From: an uncultured Pelagibacteraceae bacterium
Lineage (GTDB): Bacteria > Pseudomonadota > Alphaproteobacteria > Pelagibacterales > Pelagibacteraceae
Assembly (NCBI GenBank): GCA_902596045.1
Contig: CACJSJ010000010.1
Span: forward strand, 1 to 39,506
Direction of reading: 5' to 3'
DNA length: 39,506 nucleotides
Notes under the pieces: generated by a model
What the model was told of the DNA's origin: nothing
Seen by the model: only the letters and a program-made list of their open reading frames with translations
Database searches by the model: none
Position numbers and translations under genes: made by a program
Part shown: in pieces, positions 1-8,583 of the stretch
Numbering within the stretch: position 1 is the stretch's first letter
How the letters are laid out: each line of letters opens with the position of its first letter

Positions 1-523
1 CAAATTTCTTATTAAAAAGTCTATGTCTTGGTTTAAATTTAAGTATCGGGTTTACCCTAAATCCAATGCTAGATGATATTTTTGTAATATTGCCAATTTC
101 ATTATTTAAAATTTTATTCGTTATTTCATTTGTTTGGGGATGGGATCTGTATGCAATGTTTTCTAAAAAAAAAACTTTTGATTTATTCAATTGATCAAAT
201 ACTTTTTTTGATTCATCTTTTGTTAATGTCATTGGTTTTTCACATAAAATTCCTTTATTTGCTTCAGAGATCTTAATTATCAAATCAGCATGTTTATTAT
301 TCAAAGTAGCTATATATAATGCATCTATTTCTTTACAATTAATCAACTCTTCATATGAGTTAAATTGACAATTCTTTGGAATATTAAATTTTTCTCCAAA
401 TTTAAAATTTTTATTTTTTGAAAGACTTGCAATAGATTTTAATTTTGCATTTTCAACTTCTTTAATAGCGTTAGCAAATGAATTTGCAGCTCTACCTAAG
501 CCTAAAACTCCCCATCTAACCAT
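1..523 (-). CDS. Gfo/Idh/MocA-family NAD(P)-dependent oxidoreductase (3' part outside window)
   Basis: Reading frame open from an ATG at 523 to the left edge, so about 174 N-terminal residues are visible and the C-terminal domain is missing. The protein begins MVRWGVLGLGRAAN, a Rossmann dinucleotide-binding start, and later has CEKPMT, the EKP motif of Gfo/Idh/MocA dehydrogenases, in which the lysine is catalytic. Family members oxidise or reduce sugars, inositols and related compounds with NAD(P); the substrate cannot be told from this half. It lies 27 bases downstream of mnmA on the same strand and may share its transcript. Family assignment is firm, function open. Confidence 0.85.
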   Translation of the reverse strand, partial: MVRWGVLGLGRAANSFANAIKEVENAKLKSIASLSKNKNFKFGEKFNIPKNCQFNSYEELINCKEIDALYIATLNNKHADLIIKISEANKGILCEKPMTLTKDESKKVFDQLNKSKVFFLENIAYRSHPQTNEITNKILNNEIGNITKISSSIGFRVNPILKFKPRHRLFNKKF

Positions 524-550
524 AATATTATTAATTAATTAAAAAAATAT

Positions 551-1669
551 TCATGAAATAATCCATCCTCCGCCTAACACTTTATGACCTTGTTTATCAA
601 GATCATAAAAAACACAAGCTTGGCCAGGTGAAATTCCATCTTCAAAATCTTTTAGATTTACTTCAGCAGAGTTATCAGCTTTAAAGTTAACAGATGCATC
701 TAATAATTTGCCTGTTGATCTAACTTTAACTAATATATTCTTCGATAATTGTTTTTTATCAACTAGCAAATTTAAATTGTTTATATTTATATTTTTTTTT
801 CCAAGTTTCTCTTTTGGGCCAACTACAATTTCATTTTTTTCTGAATTAATTTTTATTACATATAGCGGTTCACTATTTGAAACTTTGATTCCTTTTCTTT
901 GACCAATAGTAAAATTAATTATTCCATCATGAACTCCTATTACTTTTCCATCAAGATTCTTAATATTTCCTTTTTTTAAAGAGTCTGGTCTGAACTTTCT
1001 TATTACTGATGCATAATCACCGCCCGGTACGAAACATATATCTTGGCTATCTGGTTTATCTGCAACATTTAAATCTAATTCTTTAGCAATTGACCTTGTT
1101 TCATCTTTAAGCATTCCTCCTAATGGAAATCTTAAGTAATTTAATTGTTTCCTTGTAGTATTAAATAAGAAATAACTTTGATCTCTATTTTCATCTATTG
1201 CTCTGTACATATTTGTTTCATTGCCAAATGTAACACTTTTTACATAATGCCCTGTAATCAAAGCATCTGCTTTTAAATCTTTGGCGACTTCAAATAAGTC
1301 TTTAAACTTTACAGTTTGATTGCATTGGACACATGGTATTGGTGTTTCACCTTTTAAATAACTATCAACAAAATTATCTATTACACCTTGTTTAAATTTA
1401 TTTTGATAATATAAAATTTTGTGCTCAATACCTAGTTTGTCTGCAACTCTTTTCGCATCCATAATATCTTGGCCTGAACAACATTGTTTTGAGGAAACAA
1501 CTTCTTTTCCATTATCGTAAAGCTTAAGAGTGATTCCAATCACATTATATCCATCTCTTTTCATCATTCCTGCGACAGTGGATGAATCAACTCCACCTGA
1601 CATAGCAACGACTACCGTAGTTTCAGACGGTTTTTTTGGTAAACCTATGGAGTTTAATTGAGTGTTCAT
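551..1669 (-). CDS. mnmA: tRNA-specific 2-thiouridylase MnmA
   Basis: Cytoplasmic enzyme that puts the 2-thio group on U34 of tRNAs for Lys, Glu and Gln, using ATP and a relayed persulfide sulfur. The N-terminal PP-loop reads [11 protein letters not shown]; the two catalytic cysteines are visible in IPCVQCNQ and [11 protein letters not shown]; the C-terminal part carries GQRKGI and the GQACVFY segment near the end, all in family order. The frame stays open upstream to 1738, but that adds 23 poorly conserved residues and would run across the start of the divergent DUF3553 gene. I chose the ATG at 1669 (MNTQLNS), giving 372 residues, close to the usual family length. Family call is very secure; the start is inferred. 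Confidence 0.95.
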   Translation of the reverse strand: MNTQLNSIGLPKKPSETTVVVAMSGGVDSSTVAGMMKRDGYNVIGITLKLYDNGKEVVSSKQCCSGQDIMDAKRVADKLGIEHKILYYQNKFKQGVIDNFVDSYLKGETPIPCVQCNQTVKFKDLFEVAKDLKADALITGHYVKSVTFGNETNMYRAIDENRDQSYFLFNTTRKQLNYLRFPLGGMLKDETRSIAKELDLNVADKPDSQDICFVPGGDYASVIRKFRPDSLKKGNIKNLDGKVIGVHDGIINFTIGQRKGIKVSNSEPLYVIKINSEKNEIVVGPKEKLGKKNININNLNLLVDKKQLSKNILVKVRSTGKLLDASVNFKADNSAEVNLKDFEDGISPGQACVFYDLDKQGHKVLGGGWIIS

Positions 1670-1709
1670 TAACTGGTATTTATACTTATTTCTAATATAA
1701 GTTAAATAA

Positions 1710-1886
1710 ATGATATTAGATTTTGAGCTAGGTGACAAAGTTTACAATCCATCAGCAAAAGAATGGGGAATTGGACAAGTCCAGTCCATAATTAAGGAAA
1801 AAATCACTGTTAACTTTCAGAATGTTGGCAAAAAAGTAATTAATGCAAATAATATTGAGCTTAAAAAAGTAAATGACAGAAATTAA
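1710..1886 (+). CDS. DUF3553-family small protein (58 aa)
   Basis: A 58-residue gene starting [20 protein letters not shown] and continuing with [17 protein letters not shown]. The pattern of a basic or hydrophobic strand, then EWGIGQVQS, then ITVNF-x-x-G-K-K-V-I matches my knowledge of DUF3553, a short alphaproteobacterial family resembling a small beta-barrel (CarD/Tudor-like), with unknown role. It starts 40 bases from the divergent mnmA start and overlaps cysQ by 14 bases, so it is probably the first cistron of a DUF3553-cysQ transcript. Function is unknown; coding status is well supported by the family match and tight spacing. Confidence 0.8.
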   Translation: MILDFELGDKVYNPSAKEWGIGQVQSIIKEKITVNFQNVGKKVINANNIELKKVNDRN

Positions 1887-2646
1887 TATAAAAAAATTAG
1901 TAAAAGATTTGATTAAAACTTTTTTAAGTGCAGGTGATACATCAATTGATTTAAGAAAAAATGGTCTTATAAAGCATACAAAACCAGATAACACTCCAGT
2001 AAGTAATGGTGACTTAGAAGTAAATAAAATTATTACTGAAAAATTAAAAGAACTAACACCATTGATACCGATAGTGTCAGAGGAAACTTCTGATAATAAA
2101 TCAGATAAAAATCTTAAAGATTTCTGGCTAGTTGACCCCATTGATGGAACTTATGATTATATAAATAATTTAGATGAATTTACAATTAATGCAGGTTTAA
2201 TTTTAGACAGAAAACCTGTTGCAGGATTAGTCTATGCTCCTGCCAAAAAAAGAATGTTTTACTCATATGGTGAAAATCACGCATATGAACTTTTGAAAGG
2301 AAAAGAAGTTAAACTTAATGGAAATAGAAATTATGACAAAGATAAAATTAAATTTGTATCTTATTCAAATAAGATAAAACCTGAAATTCAAAAAATTTTT
2401 GATAAACTTAATGTAAAAGAATTTACGCGAATGAAAAGTTCCTTAAAATTTTGTGTAATTGCCACTGGTGAATATGACGGGTATGTAGCTGAGCCTAGAG
2501 CTTGTGAATGGGATGTTGCTGCAGGGCATGCAATATTGAAACATTCAGGTGGTTCGGTTACAGACTTTGAGAATAAAGAAATCTTATATGGAAAAAAAGA
2601 TTTTAGAAATCCAAGCTTAATCTTAAAAAGTAAAAATTTAGTTTAA
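1873..2646 (+). CDS. cysQ: 3'(2'),5'-bisphosphate nucleotidase CysQ / inositol monophosphatase family
   Basis: Magnesium-dependent phosphatase of the inositol monophosphatase superfamily, 257 residues. The metal-binding signature DPIDGTYDYI sits near residue 91, preceded by the acidic SEETSDN segment; the second signature is EWDVAAGHAILKHSGG near residue 215. Members named CysQ remove the 3'-phosphate from PAP made during sulfate or sulfonate metabolism; others act on inositol phosphates. CysQ is the best fit for length and the DPIDGT context, but SAR11 are thought to rely largely on reduced sulfur, so the physiological substrate is uncertain. Its ATG lies within the end of the DUF3553 gene and its stop overlaps the next ATG by one base, indicating coupled translation. 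Confidence 0.8.
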   Translation: MTEINIKKLVKDLIKTFLSAGDTSIDLRKNGLIKHTKPDNTPVSNGDLEVNKIITEKLKELTPLIPIVSEETSDNKSDKNLKDFWLVDPIDGTYDYINNLDEFTINAGLILDRKPVAGLVYAPAKKRMFYSYGENHAYELLKGKEVKLNGNRNYDKDKIKFVSYSNKIKPEIQKIFDKLNVKEFTRMKSSLKFCVIATGEYDGYVAEPRACEWDVAAGHAILKHSGGSVTDFENKEILYGKKDFRNPSLILKSKNLV

Positions 2647-2786
2647 TGGATGAGCAATTAAGAATTATATTGATTATTATTGTTTCTGTTTCTATTTTTG
2701 GTTTGATAGTATTTGTGTTTGTAAAAAATTATATAAAAAATAAGATTAATCATTTAGTTAAAGAGGAGAAAAAAAAATCAAAGTAA
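2646..2786 (+). CDS. Small single-pass membrane protein (46 aa)
   Basis: An ATG sharing one base with the cysQ stop (TAATG) opens 46 codons: MDEQLRIIL, a hydrophobic stretch over about residues 7-26, then a basic tail ending EEKKKSK. This layout (short N-terminus, one transmembrane helix, lysine-rich cytoplasmic end) is typical of small bacterial inner-membrane proteins. It overlaps the convergent recX by 9 bases. No family recognised. Coding status is inferred from the stop/start overlap and sensible composition; the family is unknown. Confidence 0.5.
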   Translation: MDEQLRIILIIIVSVSIFGLIVFVFVKNYIKNKINHLVKEEKKKSK

Positions 2787-3341
2787 ATTTATTATTTTTA
2801 GATAATCTTCTTTTTCAATATCCATTACCTTTTTAGAAGTTTCAAAATCAAAACCATTTCTCGCTAATAAAGAAATATCTTTTTTATAAAATAAAGGTCT
2901 ATTATCAACTGTTCTTGCTGGGCCTATCCTTTTCTTTTTGCATAATTTAATGGCTGAAAAAAAATCTTGATCTGAATTCTCATCACGAATTTTATCTATA
3001 GTTTCTTTAATAAATTCATTATTAATTCCTTTGACAAATAAGTAATTTCTAATTTTATTAATTGAGTTTCCTCTTTGGATCATACTTTTTGCTTTACTTT
3101 CAGAATAAAACTTATCATTTATGAATTTACTTTTTTCTAAATCAGATAAAACAACATCAATTAGGTTGGTTACATCTTGTTTTTTGACATTAGGAACTGA
3201 AGTTTTTAAATACTTTTTTAAAAGATAGGTTTTAAGCTGCTGTTTTGAGGGTGCATACTTTTCTATATAAGCAAATGCAAAATTACGCATCTCTTCAACA
3301 GTTACCTGTAATGATTTTTTTTTGTTTCTTATGGGAATCAT
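2778..3341 (-). CDS. recX: RecX-family regulatory protein
   Basis: A 187-residue protein made of alpha-helical three-helix repeats, as in RecX, which binds RecA filaments and limits RecA activity. Supporting segments are AFAYIEKYAPSKQQLKTYL near residue 28, the FINDKFYSES region, and GINNEFIKETI in the next repeat. RecX often lies beside recA; recA is not in this window, so this copy stands alone. The start at 3341 overlaps by 20 bases the longest frame of the divergent membrane gene but is clear of that gene's preferred start at 3370. An internal ATG after the basic N-terminus cannot be excluded. Confidence 0.8.
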   Translation of the reverse strand: MIPIRNKKKSLQVTVEEMRNFAFAYIEKYAPSKQQLKTYLLKKYLKTSVPNVKKQDVTNLIDVVLSDLEKSKFINDKFYSESKAKSMIQRGNSINKIRNYLFVKGINNEFIKETIDKIRDENSDQDFFSAIKLCKKKRIGPARTVDNRPLFYKKDISLLARNGFDFETSKKVMDIEKEDYLKIINLL

Positions 3342-3369
3342 AATAAGATCTAATATAATATATTTAAGA

Positions 3370-3843
3370 ATGATCGAACAAATTTATAATTATTTTACTA
3401 TTGAAATGCTTTACTTCTGGGTTAACCTTGGTGTGCTCCCTTTTTGGTTTTTAATAATATTTTTTCCGCAATCTCAATTATGTAAATATCTTGCAACATC
3501 GATATTTCCTATATTTCTGCTAAGTATAGCTTATGGTTTTGTTCTCTATAAATCATACCTTAATTCCTATGACTTTTTAGGAAACTTTAATTTGTATTTG
3601 GGGATAGAAAATGTGACTTACTTATTTGAAAATAATTTATTTTTGTTGTTATTTTGGGTACACTTTGTGTCTATTAACCTTTTTGTTGGTGGATGGGTTG
3701 TTAAAGATTCACAAAAATTCTTAATAAATAAATTTCTAATTGCTTTGCCATTAATTGTTATCTATTTAATCGGGCCAATAGGTTTATTTGTTTATTGGAT
3801 AATTAGAATTTTTTATGCGAAACGCCTAAGTCTATATGAGTAA
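3370..3843 (+). CDS. ABA4-like family membrane protein (DUF4281)
   Basis: About 157 residues starting MIEQIYNYF, with four likely transmembrane segments. The third region reads HFVSINLFVGGWVVKDS and the last ALPLIVIYLIGPIGLFVYW, matching the H-x-x-x-x-x-LFVG-x-W-x-x-x-D and GP-x-GL patterns I know from ABA4-like proteins. Plant ABA4 is needed for neoxanthin formation; bacterial members have no agreed function. The frame also opens at 3322, but those 16 residues overlap the recX start, so I used 3370. Its end overlaps the following gene by 8 bases. Family likely, role unknown; a link to carotenoid chemistry would be speculation. Confidence 0.7.
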   Translation: MIEQIYNYFTIEMLYFWVNLGVLPFWFLIIFFPQSQLCKYLATSIFPIFLLSIAYGFVLYKSYLNSYDFLGNFNLYLGIENVTYLFENNLFLLLFWVHFVSINLFVGGWVVKDSQKFLINKFLIALPLIVIYLIGPIGLFVYWIIRIFYAKRLSLYE

Positions 3844-4423
3844 ACATATAGATTTTTATTTTGATTTTATAAGTCCTTATTCATACTTGGCTCATAAAAA
3901 AATAATTAACTTAAATCAAAGAAATATTTTCAATTATAAAGCTATTTTGTTGGGTGGCTTGCATAATCTAAGTGAAGTTATTGCACCTGCATTTAATAAA
4001 AAAAAAATAAAAAATATGAAAAATGACTGTATCTTAATTTCAAAAAAAAATAAAATTCCTTTTAAATGGAATGAAAAATTTCCCATAAATTCTTTACATC
4101 TAATGAGAGGTTTTTTAGTAATTGATAATAATAAAAAAAATAAATTTATTGATTTGTGTTTTGATGCATACTGGAAAGATAACTTGGATATTTCTATTGA
4201 AAAAAATATAAAAAAAATTTTATCAGATTGTGAAATCGATCACGATTACTTTGAAAAAAGTATAAAAGAGCAAGTAATAAAAAATAAACTCAAAGAATTA
4301 ACAAATGAAGCGTTTAAATTAGATATCTTTGGGGCTCCTACGTTTTTAGTGAATAATAAACTTTTTTGGGGACAAGATCGCCTAGAATATGCAATAGATG
4401 AGTTAAAAAATCGAGTAGAATAA
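3836..4423 (+). CDS. 2-hydroxychromene-2-carboxylate isomerase / DsbA-fold (kappa GST-like) protein
   Basis: A 195-residue thioredoxin-fold protein. It opens with IDFYFDFISPYSYLAHKKI, where the serine in FISPYSY is the position that binds glutathione in HCCA isomerases and kappa-class glutathione transferases. It ends with FGAPTFLVNNKLFWGQDRLEYAI, the cis-proline GxPTF and WGQDR motif of the family. Named members isomerise a naphthalene-degradation intermediate, but most genomic copies have unknown substrates. It overlaps the ABA4-like gene by 8 bases and is 4 bases from the next gene, so the three are probably co-transcribed. Confidence 0.85.
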   Translation: MSKHIDFYFDFISPYSYLAHKKIINLNQRNIFNYKAILLGGLHNLSEVIAPAFNKKKIKNMKNDCILISKKNKIPFKWNEKFPINSLHLMRGFLVIDNNKKNKFIDLCFDAYWKDNLDISIEKNIKKILSDCEIDHDYFEKSIKEQVIKNKLKELTNEAFKLDIFGAPTFLVNNKLFWGQDRLEYAIDELKNRVE

Positions 4424-4427
4424 AAAG

Positions 4428-5405
4428 ATGAAAAAATTTTTTATAAAATTAGCAAAATTATTTGGCTATGAAATAATCGATCAAAATAAATTTGTTTCAC
4501 CTACTTTGGAAAAAAACTTAAACGAGGATCTTTCATTTATAAATAAAAAATCAATAGTTTTACCTTTAGGAGAGGTAAAAATTACAAAAAAAGTAAGCTC
4601 AGTATTAATTATATTCAGAACTAACACTGATATAGAAATCTGGGATCAAAATAAAAAAAGATTATTTGAAGAACCAAAAATCGAATATTCTGTTAGATCT
4701 TTAAATTCTCTAATTAATTCTGTTAATTTCTGTAAAACAAAATATCAAAATATTCAATTCAAGATAATTATTGTTGATGATAAATCAAAAGATGAAAATT
4801 TAAGTAAATTAAAAAAAATAATAGATAAAAATAACCTAGATATAAGTATTATCTCTCTAAATCATAAAAAATATGAAGATACGATCAAAAAACAAAAAAA
4901 TGATCAAACTTTTTCAAATTTAGCAAGTCTGCTTCAATCTTTTGAATTTGCAAAAGAAAATGGTGAAGATTTAGTTTTCTTTGTAGAGGACGATTATTTA
5001 CATTTTGAGCCTATGATGGAGGAAATGATTGCCTCCTATGAAAGAATAGCTTCACAAATTGATAAAGACATTTTTATGTGCCCTGCTGATTATCCTTATC
5101 TTTATATGAACAATGAAAAAACAAACATTTTAATTGGGAATAAGAGGCATTGGAGAACAATTAGCAAAACTTTATGCACATTTATGACTACAAAGGCATT
5201 ATTAGATAAATACTGGGATAATTTTTATAACACTTGTTTAGATAGAAATGATCCTTTTGAAAAATATCTTAACGAAATCTTCACAAAAGAATTTTGTATT
5301 TCTCCTTTAAAAAGTCTTTCTTTGCATTTAACCAATGTAAATTCTAGTTATGGATTATCGCCTTTTATAGATTACAAAAAACTTTGGGAAGAAAACAAAT
5401 ATTAA
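4428..5405 (+). CDS. GT-A-fold glycosyltransferase-like protein
   Basis: A 325-residue soluble protein. Residues about 60-150 show IIFRTNTDIEIW and KIIIVDDKSKDENL, like the nucleotide-sugar half of GT-A enzymes, and FFVEDDYLHFEPMM near residue 187 looks like the D-x-D metal site. The first 50 residues (KLFGYEIIDQNKF) are not a signal peptide. I infer transfer of a sugar to a surface polysaccharide or other acceptor; donor and acceptor are unknown, and I do not recognise a precise family. It is last in a plus-strand run and is followed directly by a terminator-like hairpin. Confidence 0.6.
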   Translation: MKKFFIKLAKLFGYEIIDQNKFVSPTLEKNLNEDLSFINKKSIVLPLGEVKITKKVSSVLIIFRTNTDIEIWDQNKKRLFEEPKIEYSVRSLNSLINSVNFCKTKYQNIQFKIIIVDDKSKDENLSKLKKIIDKNNLDISIISLNHKKYEDTIKKQKNDQTFSNLASLLQSFEFAKENGEDLVFFVEDDYLHFEPMMEEMIASYERIASQIDKDIFMCPADYPYLYMNNEKTNILIGNKRHWRTISKTLCTFMTTKALLDKYWDNFYNTCLDRNDPFEKYLNEIFTKEFCISPLKSLSLHLTNVNSSYGLSPFIDYKKLWEENKY

Positions 5406-5432
5406 AAGGCCCTTTTGCAAGGGCCATTTTTA
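5405..5432 (+). terminator. Rho-independent terminator after the glycosyltransferase-like gene
   Basis: Immediately after the stop codon comes a G+C-rich inverted repeat, GGCCC at 5409-5413 against GGGCC at 5420-5424, extended by A/T pairs, followed by ATTTTTAA. The short loop, strong stem and T-run fit an intrinsic terminator on the plus strand. Confidence 0.75.
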
Positions 5433-5455
5433 ACTAAACGTAAGAGAGAGTATTT

Positions 5456-5507
5456 AGAGATCCTTCGAATGTAATCGCGGAGATATACAAGAGGTCGAAG
5501 GATCTCT
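5456..5507. repeat. 13-bp perfect inverted repeat between convergent genes
   Basis: AGAGATCCTTCGA at 5456-5468 is the exact reverse complement of TCGAAGGATCTCT at 5495-5507, with a 26-base spacer. It lies in the gap between the glycosyltransferase terminator and the amt stop codon. The arm is followed by TTATTGTT on plus and by AAATA on minus, so it could be a second terminator or an mRNA 3'-end stabiliser for amt. The long spacer is unusual for a simple terminator. Confidence 0.6.
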
Positions 5508-5520
5508 TTATTGTTAACAA

Positions 5521-6822
5521 TTAGTCACGTATCGCATAAGCAATGACGCCTGTTTCGGTTACATCAGTGCCCTTGGTTTCCGCTTCTTTACTCAATCGGA
5601 TACCAATAGTTGCTTTCATCAAACTCCAAATAATGTAAGCCGCTACGAAAACAAATATGTTAATTGAAAGAACCCCAATTAACTGAGCGCTAAATGCTAC
5701 GTCTGTATTTGTAATTGGCACTGCTAAAGTTCCCCAAATACCTGCGAACAAGTGAGCTGGAATTGCTCCTACTACATCATCGATTTTTAATGAGAATAAG
5801 AGTTTAGTTCCATAAACCACTATCACACCACCAACTGCACCAATTAAGATTGCAGCTAAAGGTGAAGGCATTAAAGGTTCAGCAGTGATTGCTACTAATC
5901 CACCAATACATCCATTTAACATTTGGACAACATCTGTTTTTCCAAAATTTAATCTTGTAACTATTGCAGCGGCAATAACACCACCAGCTCCAGCTAAAAA
6001 TGTATTCATAAATATTGTAGAAACAGCTATTGCATCATCAGCAGTTCCCATAGCAAGTTGTGAACCACCATTAAATCCAAACCAACCTAGCCATAAAACA
6101 AATACCCCTAAAGTTACAAGTGGTATCGAAGATGCTGCAAATGGTTTTAAAGGTGCCGGAGCTCCAGATTTATTAAATCTTCCCAACCTAGGGCCCAAAA
6201 TTATAGCACCAGCTAATGCGGCTGCTCCACCTGTAGAGTGAACTAAAGTTGATCCAGCAAAGTCAGAAAAGCCAATAGAAGCTAACCAGCCTCCACCCCA
6301 CTGCCATCCCATTACTATTGGATATAAAATTCCAGATAGAATTGCTGCAAATAAGAAAAATGGCCATAACTTAATTCTTTCTGCTAAAGTTCCTGAAACA
6401 ATTGATACTGTAGTTGCACAGAAAACCATTTGGAAATACCAATCAGAACCATCTGAATAACCAGTATCTACTGCACTGGAGTCAGACCAAGGAATAAAAC
6501 TACCTATATATCCTCCTTCTGGTATACCGTAAGCAAGATTGTAACCAAACATCCAGAACATAATTCCAGATATTGATATTAAACCTATATTTTTCGCACA
6601 AATTACGGATACACTTTTTGATGTGACCATACCTGATTCTAACATTGCAAACCCACAAGCCATAAAAAATACTAGAAATCCGCAAATTAAAAATAGCAAG
6701 GTATTAAATATAAAACTTACTTCAGCAGAAACTGTGGTATCTGCCATACCTGCACTACTCATGTTTAATAAAAATATTAAACTTATGAGTGGTACACTAA
6801 TTTTTTTCATTAATTTAGTCAT
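5521..6822 (-). CDS. amt: Ammonium transporter Amt
   Basis: A 433-residue member of the Amt/MEP/Rh family that conducts ammonium across the inner membrane as a trimer. The first 27 residues form a cleavable-type signal sequence ending SSAGMA, followed by about eleven membrane helices. Visible signatures are GFAMLESGMV, the pore histidine regions FAGSTLVHSTGG and VVGAIPAHLFAGIWG, and GTLAERIKLWPF. The start at 6822 is fixed by a perfect Shine-Dalgarno GGAGGT at 6826-6831. No glnK/PII gene adjoins it. In nitrogen-poor ocean water this is expected to be a major nitrogen uptake route. Confidence 0.97.
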   Translation of the reverse strand: MTKLMKKISVPLISLIFLLNMSSAGMADTTVSAEVSFIFNTLLFLICGFLVFFMACGFAMLESGMVTSKSVSVICAKNIGLISISGIMFWMFGYNLAYGIPEGGYIGSFIPWSDSSAVDTGYSDGSDWYFQMVFCATTVSIVSGTLAERIKLWPFFLFAAILSGILYPIVMGWQWGGGWLASIGFSDFAGSTLVHSTGGAAALAGAIILGPRLGRFNKSGAPAPLKPFAASSIPLVTLGVFVLWLGWFGFNGGSQLAMGTADDAIAVSTIFMNTFLAGAGGVIAAAIVTRLNFGKTDVVQMLNGCIGGLVAITAEPLMPSPLAAILIGAVGGVIVVYGTKLLFSLKIDDVVGAIPAHLFAGIWGTLAVPITNTDVAFSAQLIGVLSINIFVFVAAYIIWSLMKATIGIRLSKEAETKGTDVTETGVIAYAIRD

Positions 6823-6915
6823 AAGACCTCCCTGTTAAACAAGGAGTTATATTTTTTTTAATTATTTTAAACTAACGCTGATTAGGAAAATTGGGTATGC
6901 AGTATTTGCATATAG

Positions 6916-6956
6916 AAACAGCCTTAATGCTTATTTTAAAAACATTAAGGCTGTTT
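6916..6956. terminator. Terminator hairpin between hup and amt
   Basis: A 14-bp perfect stem: AAACAGCCTTAATG (6916-6929) against CATTAAGGCTGTTT (6943-6956), loop 13 bases. It sits 8 bases past the hup stop on the minus strand and about 95 bases upstream of amt, so it should end hup transcripts and isolate amt, which must then have its own promoter in 6830-6915. Confidence 0.75.
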
Positions 6957-6964
6957 AAAAAGTG

Positions 6965-7240
6965 TTATTTATTAAATACTTCTTTTAAAGCTTTAGCTGG
7001 TAAAAATTTAACCTTTTGAGATGCAGCAATTTGAATTTGCTCACCAGTTCTAGGGTTTCTTCCAACTCTCGCTTTTCTTTTAGCTACTTTATAAGTTCCA
7101 AAACCAGCAATTTTTACTGAGTCATCACCTTTTAAAGCATCCAAAATAGTGTTGGTAATTGTATCGAATGTTCTTTCAGCATCTGCTTTACTTAGATTTA
7201 AAGCTCCTGAAAGTTTTACGATTAATTGTTTCTTGTTCAT
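6965..7240 (-). CDS. hup: DNA-binding protein HU
   Basis: A 91-residue nucleoid protein that bends DNA as a dimer. It has the N-terminal helical part MNKKQLIVKLSGALNLS, the strand FGTYKVAKRKARVGRNP and the signature GRNPRTGEQIQI on the DNA-embracing arm. The length is exactly that of HU/IHF proteins, and the sequence fits HU better than IHF alpha or beta. GGAGC lies just upstream of the ATG. It is monocistronic, with a promoter upstream and a terminator downstream, which fits an abundant protein. Confidence 0.95.
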   Translation of the reverse strand: MNKKQLIVKLSGALNLSKADAERTFDTITNTILDALKGDDSVKIAGFGTYKVAKRKARVGRNPRTGEQIQIAASQKVKFLPAKALKEVFNK

Positions 7241-7322
7241 TTTAGCTCCGGTTTTATTGGTTAATTTCTATCTTTCAAAAAAAGCCCTATAAATCAACCT
7301 TTTTTTTAGTAGTTCTTAAAAA

Positions 7323-7351
7323 TTTATACACAATATATTGTATAATGTTAA
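7323..7351 (-). promoter_or_regulatory. Predicted hup promoter with embedded palindrome
   Basis: On the minus strand TTAACA (7346-7351) and TATAAA (7323-7328) are separated by 17 bases, one mismatch each from sigma-70 consensus. The spacer holds the 12-bp perfect palindrome ACAATATATTGT (7330-7341), which could be an operator. The predicted start is near 7316, giving a leader of about 75 bases before hup. A+T-rich DNA raises the chance of coincidence. Confidence 0.45.
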
Positions 7352-7397
7352 ATTAGCATTGATTTAATTGATTTTTTTAAATTTTTTTAAATTACGT

Positions 7398-8510
7398 TTA
7401 TCTGAATAAACCTAGATCCTTTAGGTCATTAAAGGTTGTAAAAAACATCAAACTTATCAATAAAAACATACCGATTCGAAAAAAACCTTCCTGAGTTTTT
7501 TGTGATAGAGGGCGACCCAAAACTTTTTCAAAAGCATAAAACATTAAATGACCTCCATCTAGCATTGGAATGGGAAATAAATTAACTAATCCAAGACTTA
7601 TTGAAATATAAGCCATCATACTAATAAAAGCCAAAATCCCAAATTCAGCAACCTGTCCTGAAATTTTAGCAATTCTAATTGGGCCCCCTAATTGCGAAGT
7701 ATCTGCTTTTCCAGCAATCATTCCACCAATGTATTTGAGGCTTGAAGTGCTCACATAATAGACTTCATTTATTGCATGTAGTAATGACTGAGCTGGACCA
7801 AGTTTAACATGATTTATCTCATTATTATAAGCTCCAAGCTTAATTCCAACCATCCTTTTATTTAAAGAATTTCCTAAATTATCCTCGCTTAATACCATAT
7901 CAGGCTTAATCTTTAATAAGATTTCATCATAAGAACGTTTAACTTTAAAATCTATTAATTCATCAGTAGACATTGTGATAAATTTTGAAACATCCATGAT
8001 ACTTTGAACTTTATTTCCATCGATTTCTAAAATGATATCGTTTTGCTTTAATCCACCAACCATAGCTGGGCTATCTTTTTGGACTTCATTGATAACAGCT
8101 GGGGTAAAATCTTTTCCAATAAAGGTATAAATTGAAAAAAAAATCACCAAAGCTAATAAAAAATTCGCTAAAGGACCTCCAAAAACAATTAAAGACCTTT
8201 GATATAATGGTTTTAAAGTAAATAATTTTTGTTGCTCTTCTTCATTATATTTTTCTAATATCTCTTTATGATCAGCTTGAGAATATACATTACGATCTCC
8301 AAAAAATTTTACATAACCACCAAGTGGGATCCAGCAAATTTTCCACCTAGTGCCTGATTTATCATTCCAACCAAATATTTCTTTACCAAAACCTATAGAA
8401 AAATCAGTAACTCCTACTCCATATCGTTTTGCAAAATAATAATGTCCATATTCATGGATAAAGACCACAATTAATATCAAAACGATAAAAGGTAATATAT
8501 ATGAGAGCAT
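7398..8510 (-). CDS. rseP: Site-2 metalloprotease RseP/MmpA family
   Basis: A 370-residue intramembrane zinc protease. HEYGH at residues 19-23 lies inside the first membrane helix and gives two zinc ligands and the catalytic glutamate; PIPMLDGGH near residue 318 supplies the aspartate ligand. One PDZ-like domain spans about residues 125-205 (SPAMVGGLKQNDIILEIDG); E. coli RseP has two. Homologues cleave anti-sigma factors such as RseA, or signal-peptide remnants and polar regulators in Caulobacter. Here it is apart from the usual bamA/dxr/cdsA neighbours and stands between hup and a divergent helicase. No downstream partner is visible. Confidence 0.93.
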   Translation of the reverse strand: MLSYILPFIVLILIVVFIHEYGHYYFAKRYGVGVTDFSIGFGKEIFGWNDKSGTRWKICWIPLGGYVKFFGDRNVYSQADHKEILEKYNEEEQQKLFTLKPLYQRSLIVFGGPLANFLLALVIFFSIYTFIGKDFTPAVINEVQKDSPAMVGGLKQNDIILEIDGNKVQSIMDVSKFITMSTDELIDFKVKRSYDEILLKIKPDMVLSEDNLGNSLNKRMVGIKLGAYNNEINHVKLGPAQSLLHAINEVYYVSTSSLKYIGGMIAGKADTSQLGGPIRIAKISGQVAEFGILAFISMMAYISISLGLVNLFPIPMLDGGHLMFYAFEKVLGRPLSQKTQEGFFRIGMFLLISLMFFTTFNDLKDLGLFR

Positions 8511-8583
8511 AATTAACTATTTTAACTGAAAACTAAAACAATCTCAACATCGATTAAATTAAGTATTCTTGCTATTATTATAA

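Noticed and set aside
5885-6241. Plus-strand 118-codon frame inside amt.
   Set aside because: Shadow of the transporter; Pro/Ala/Asn composition mirrors its codon pattern.
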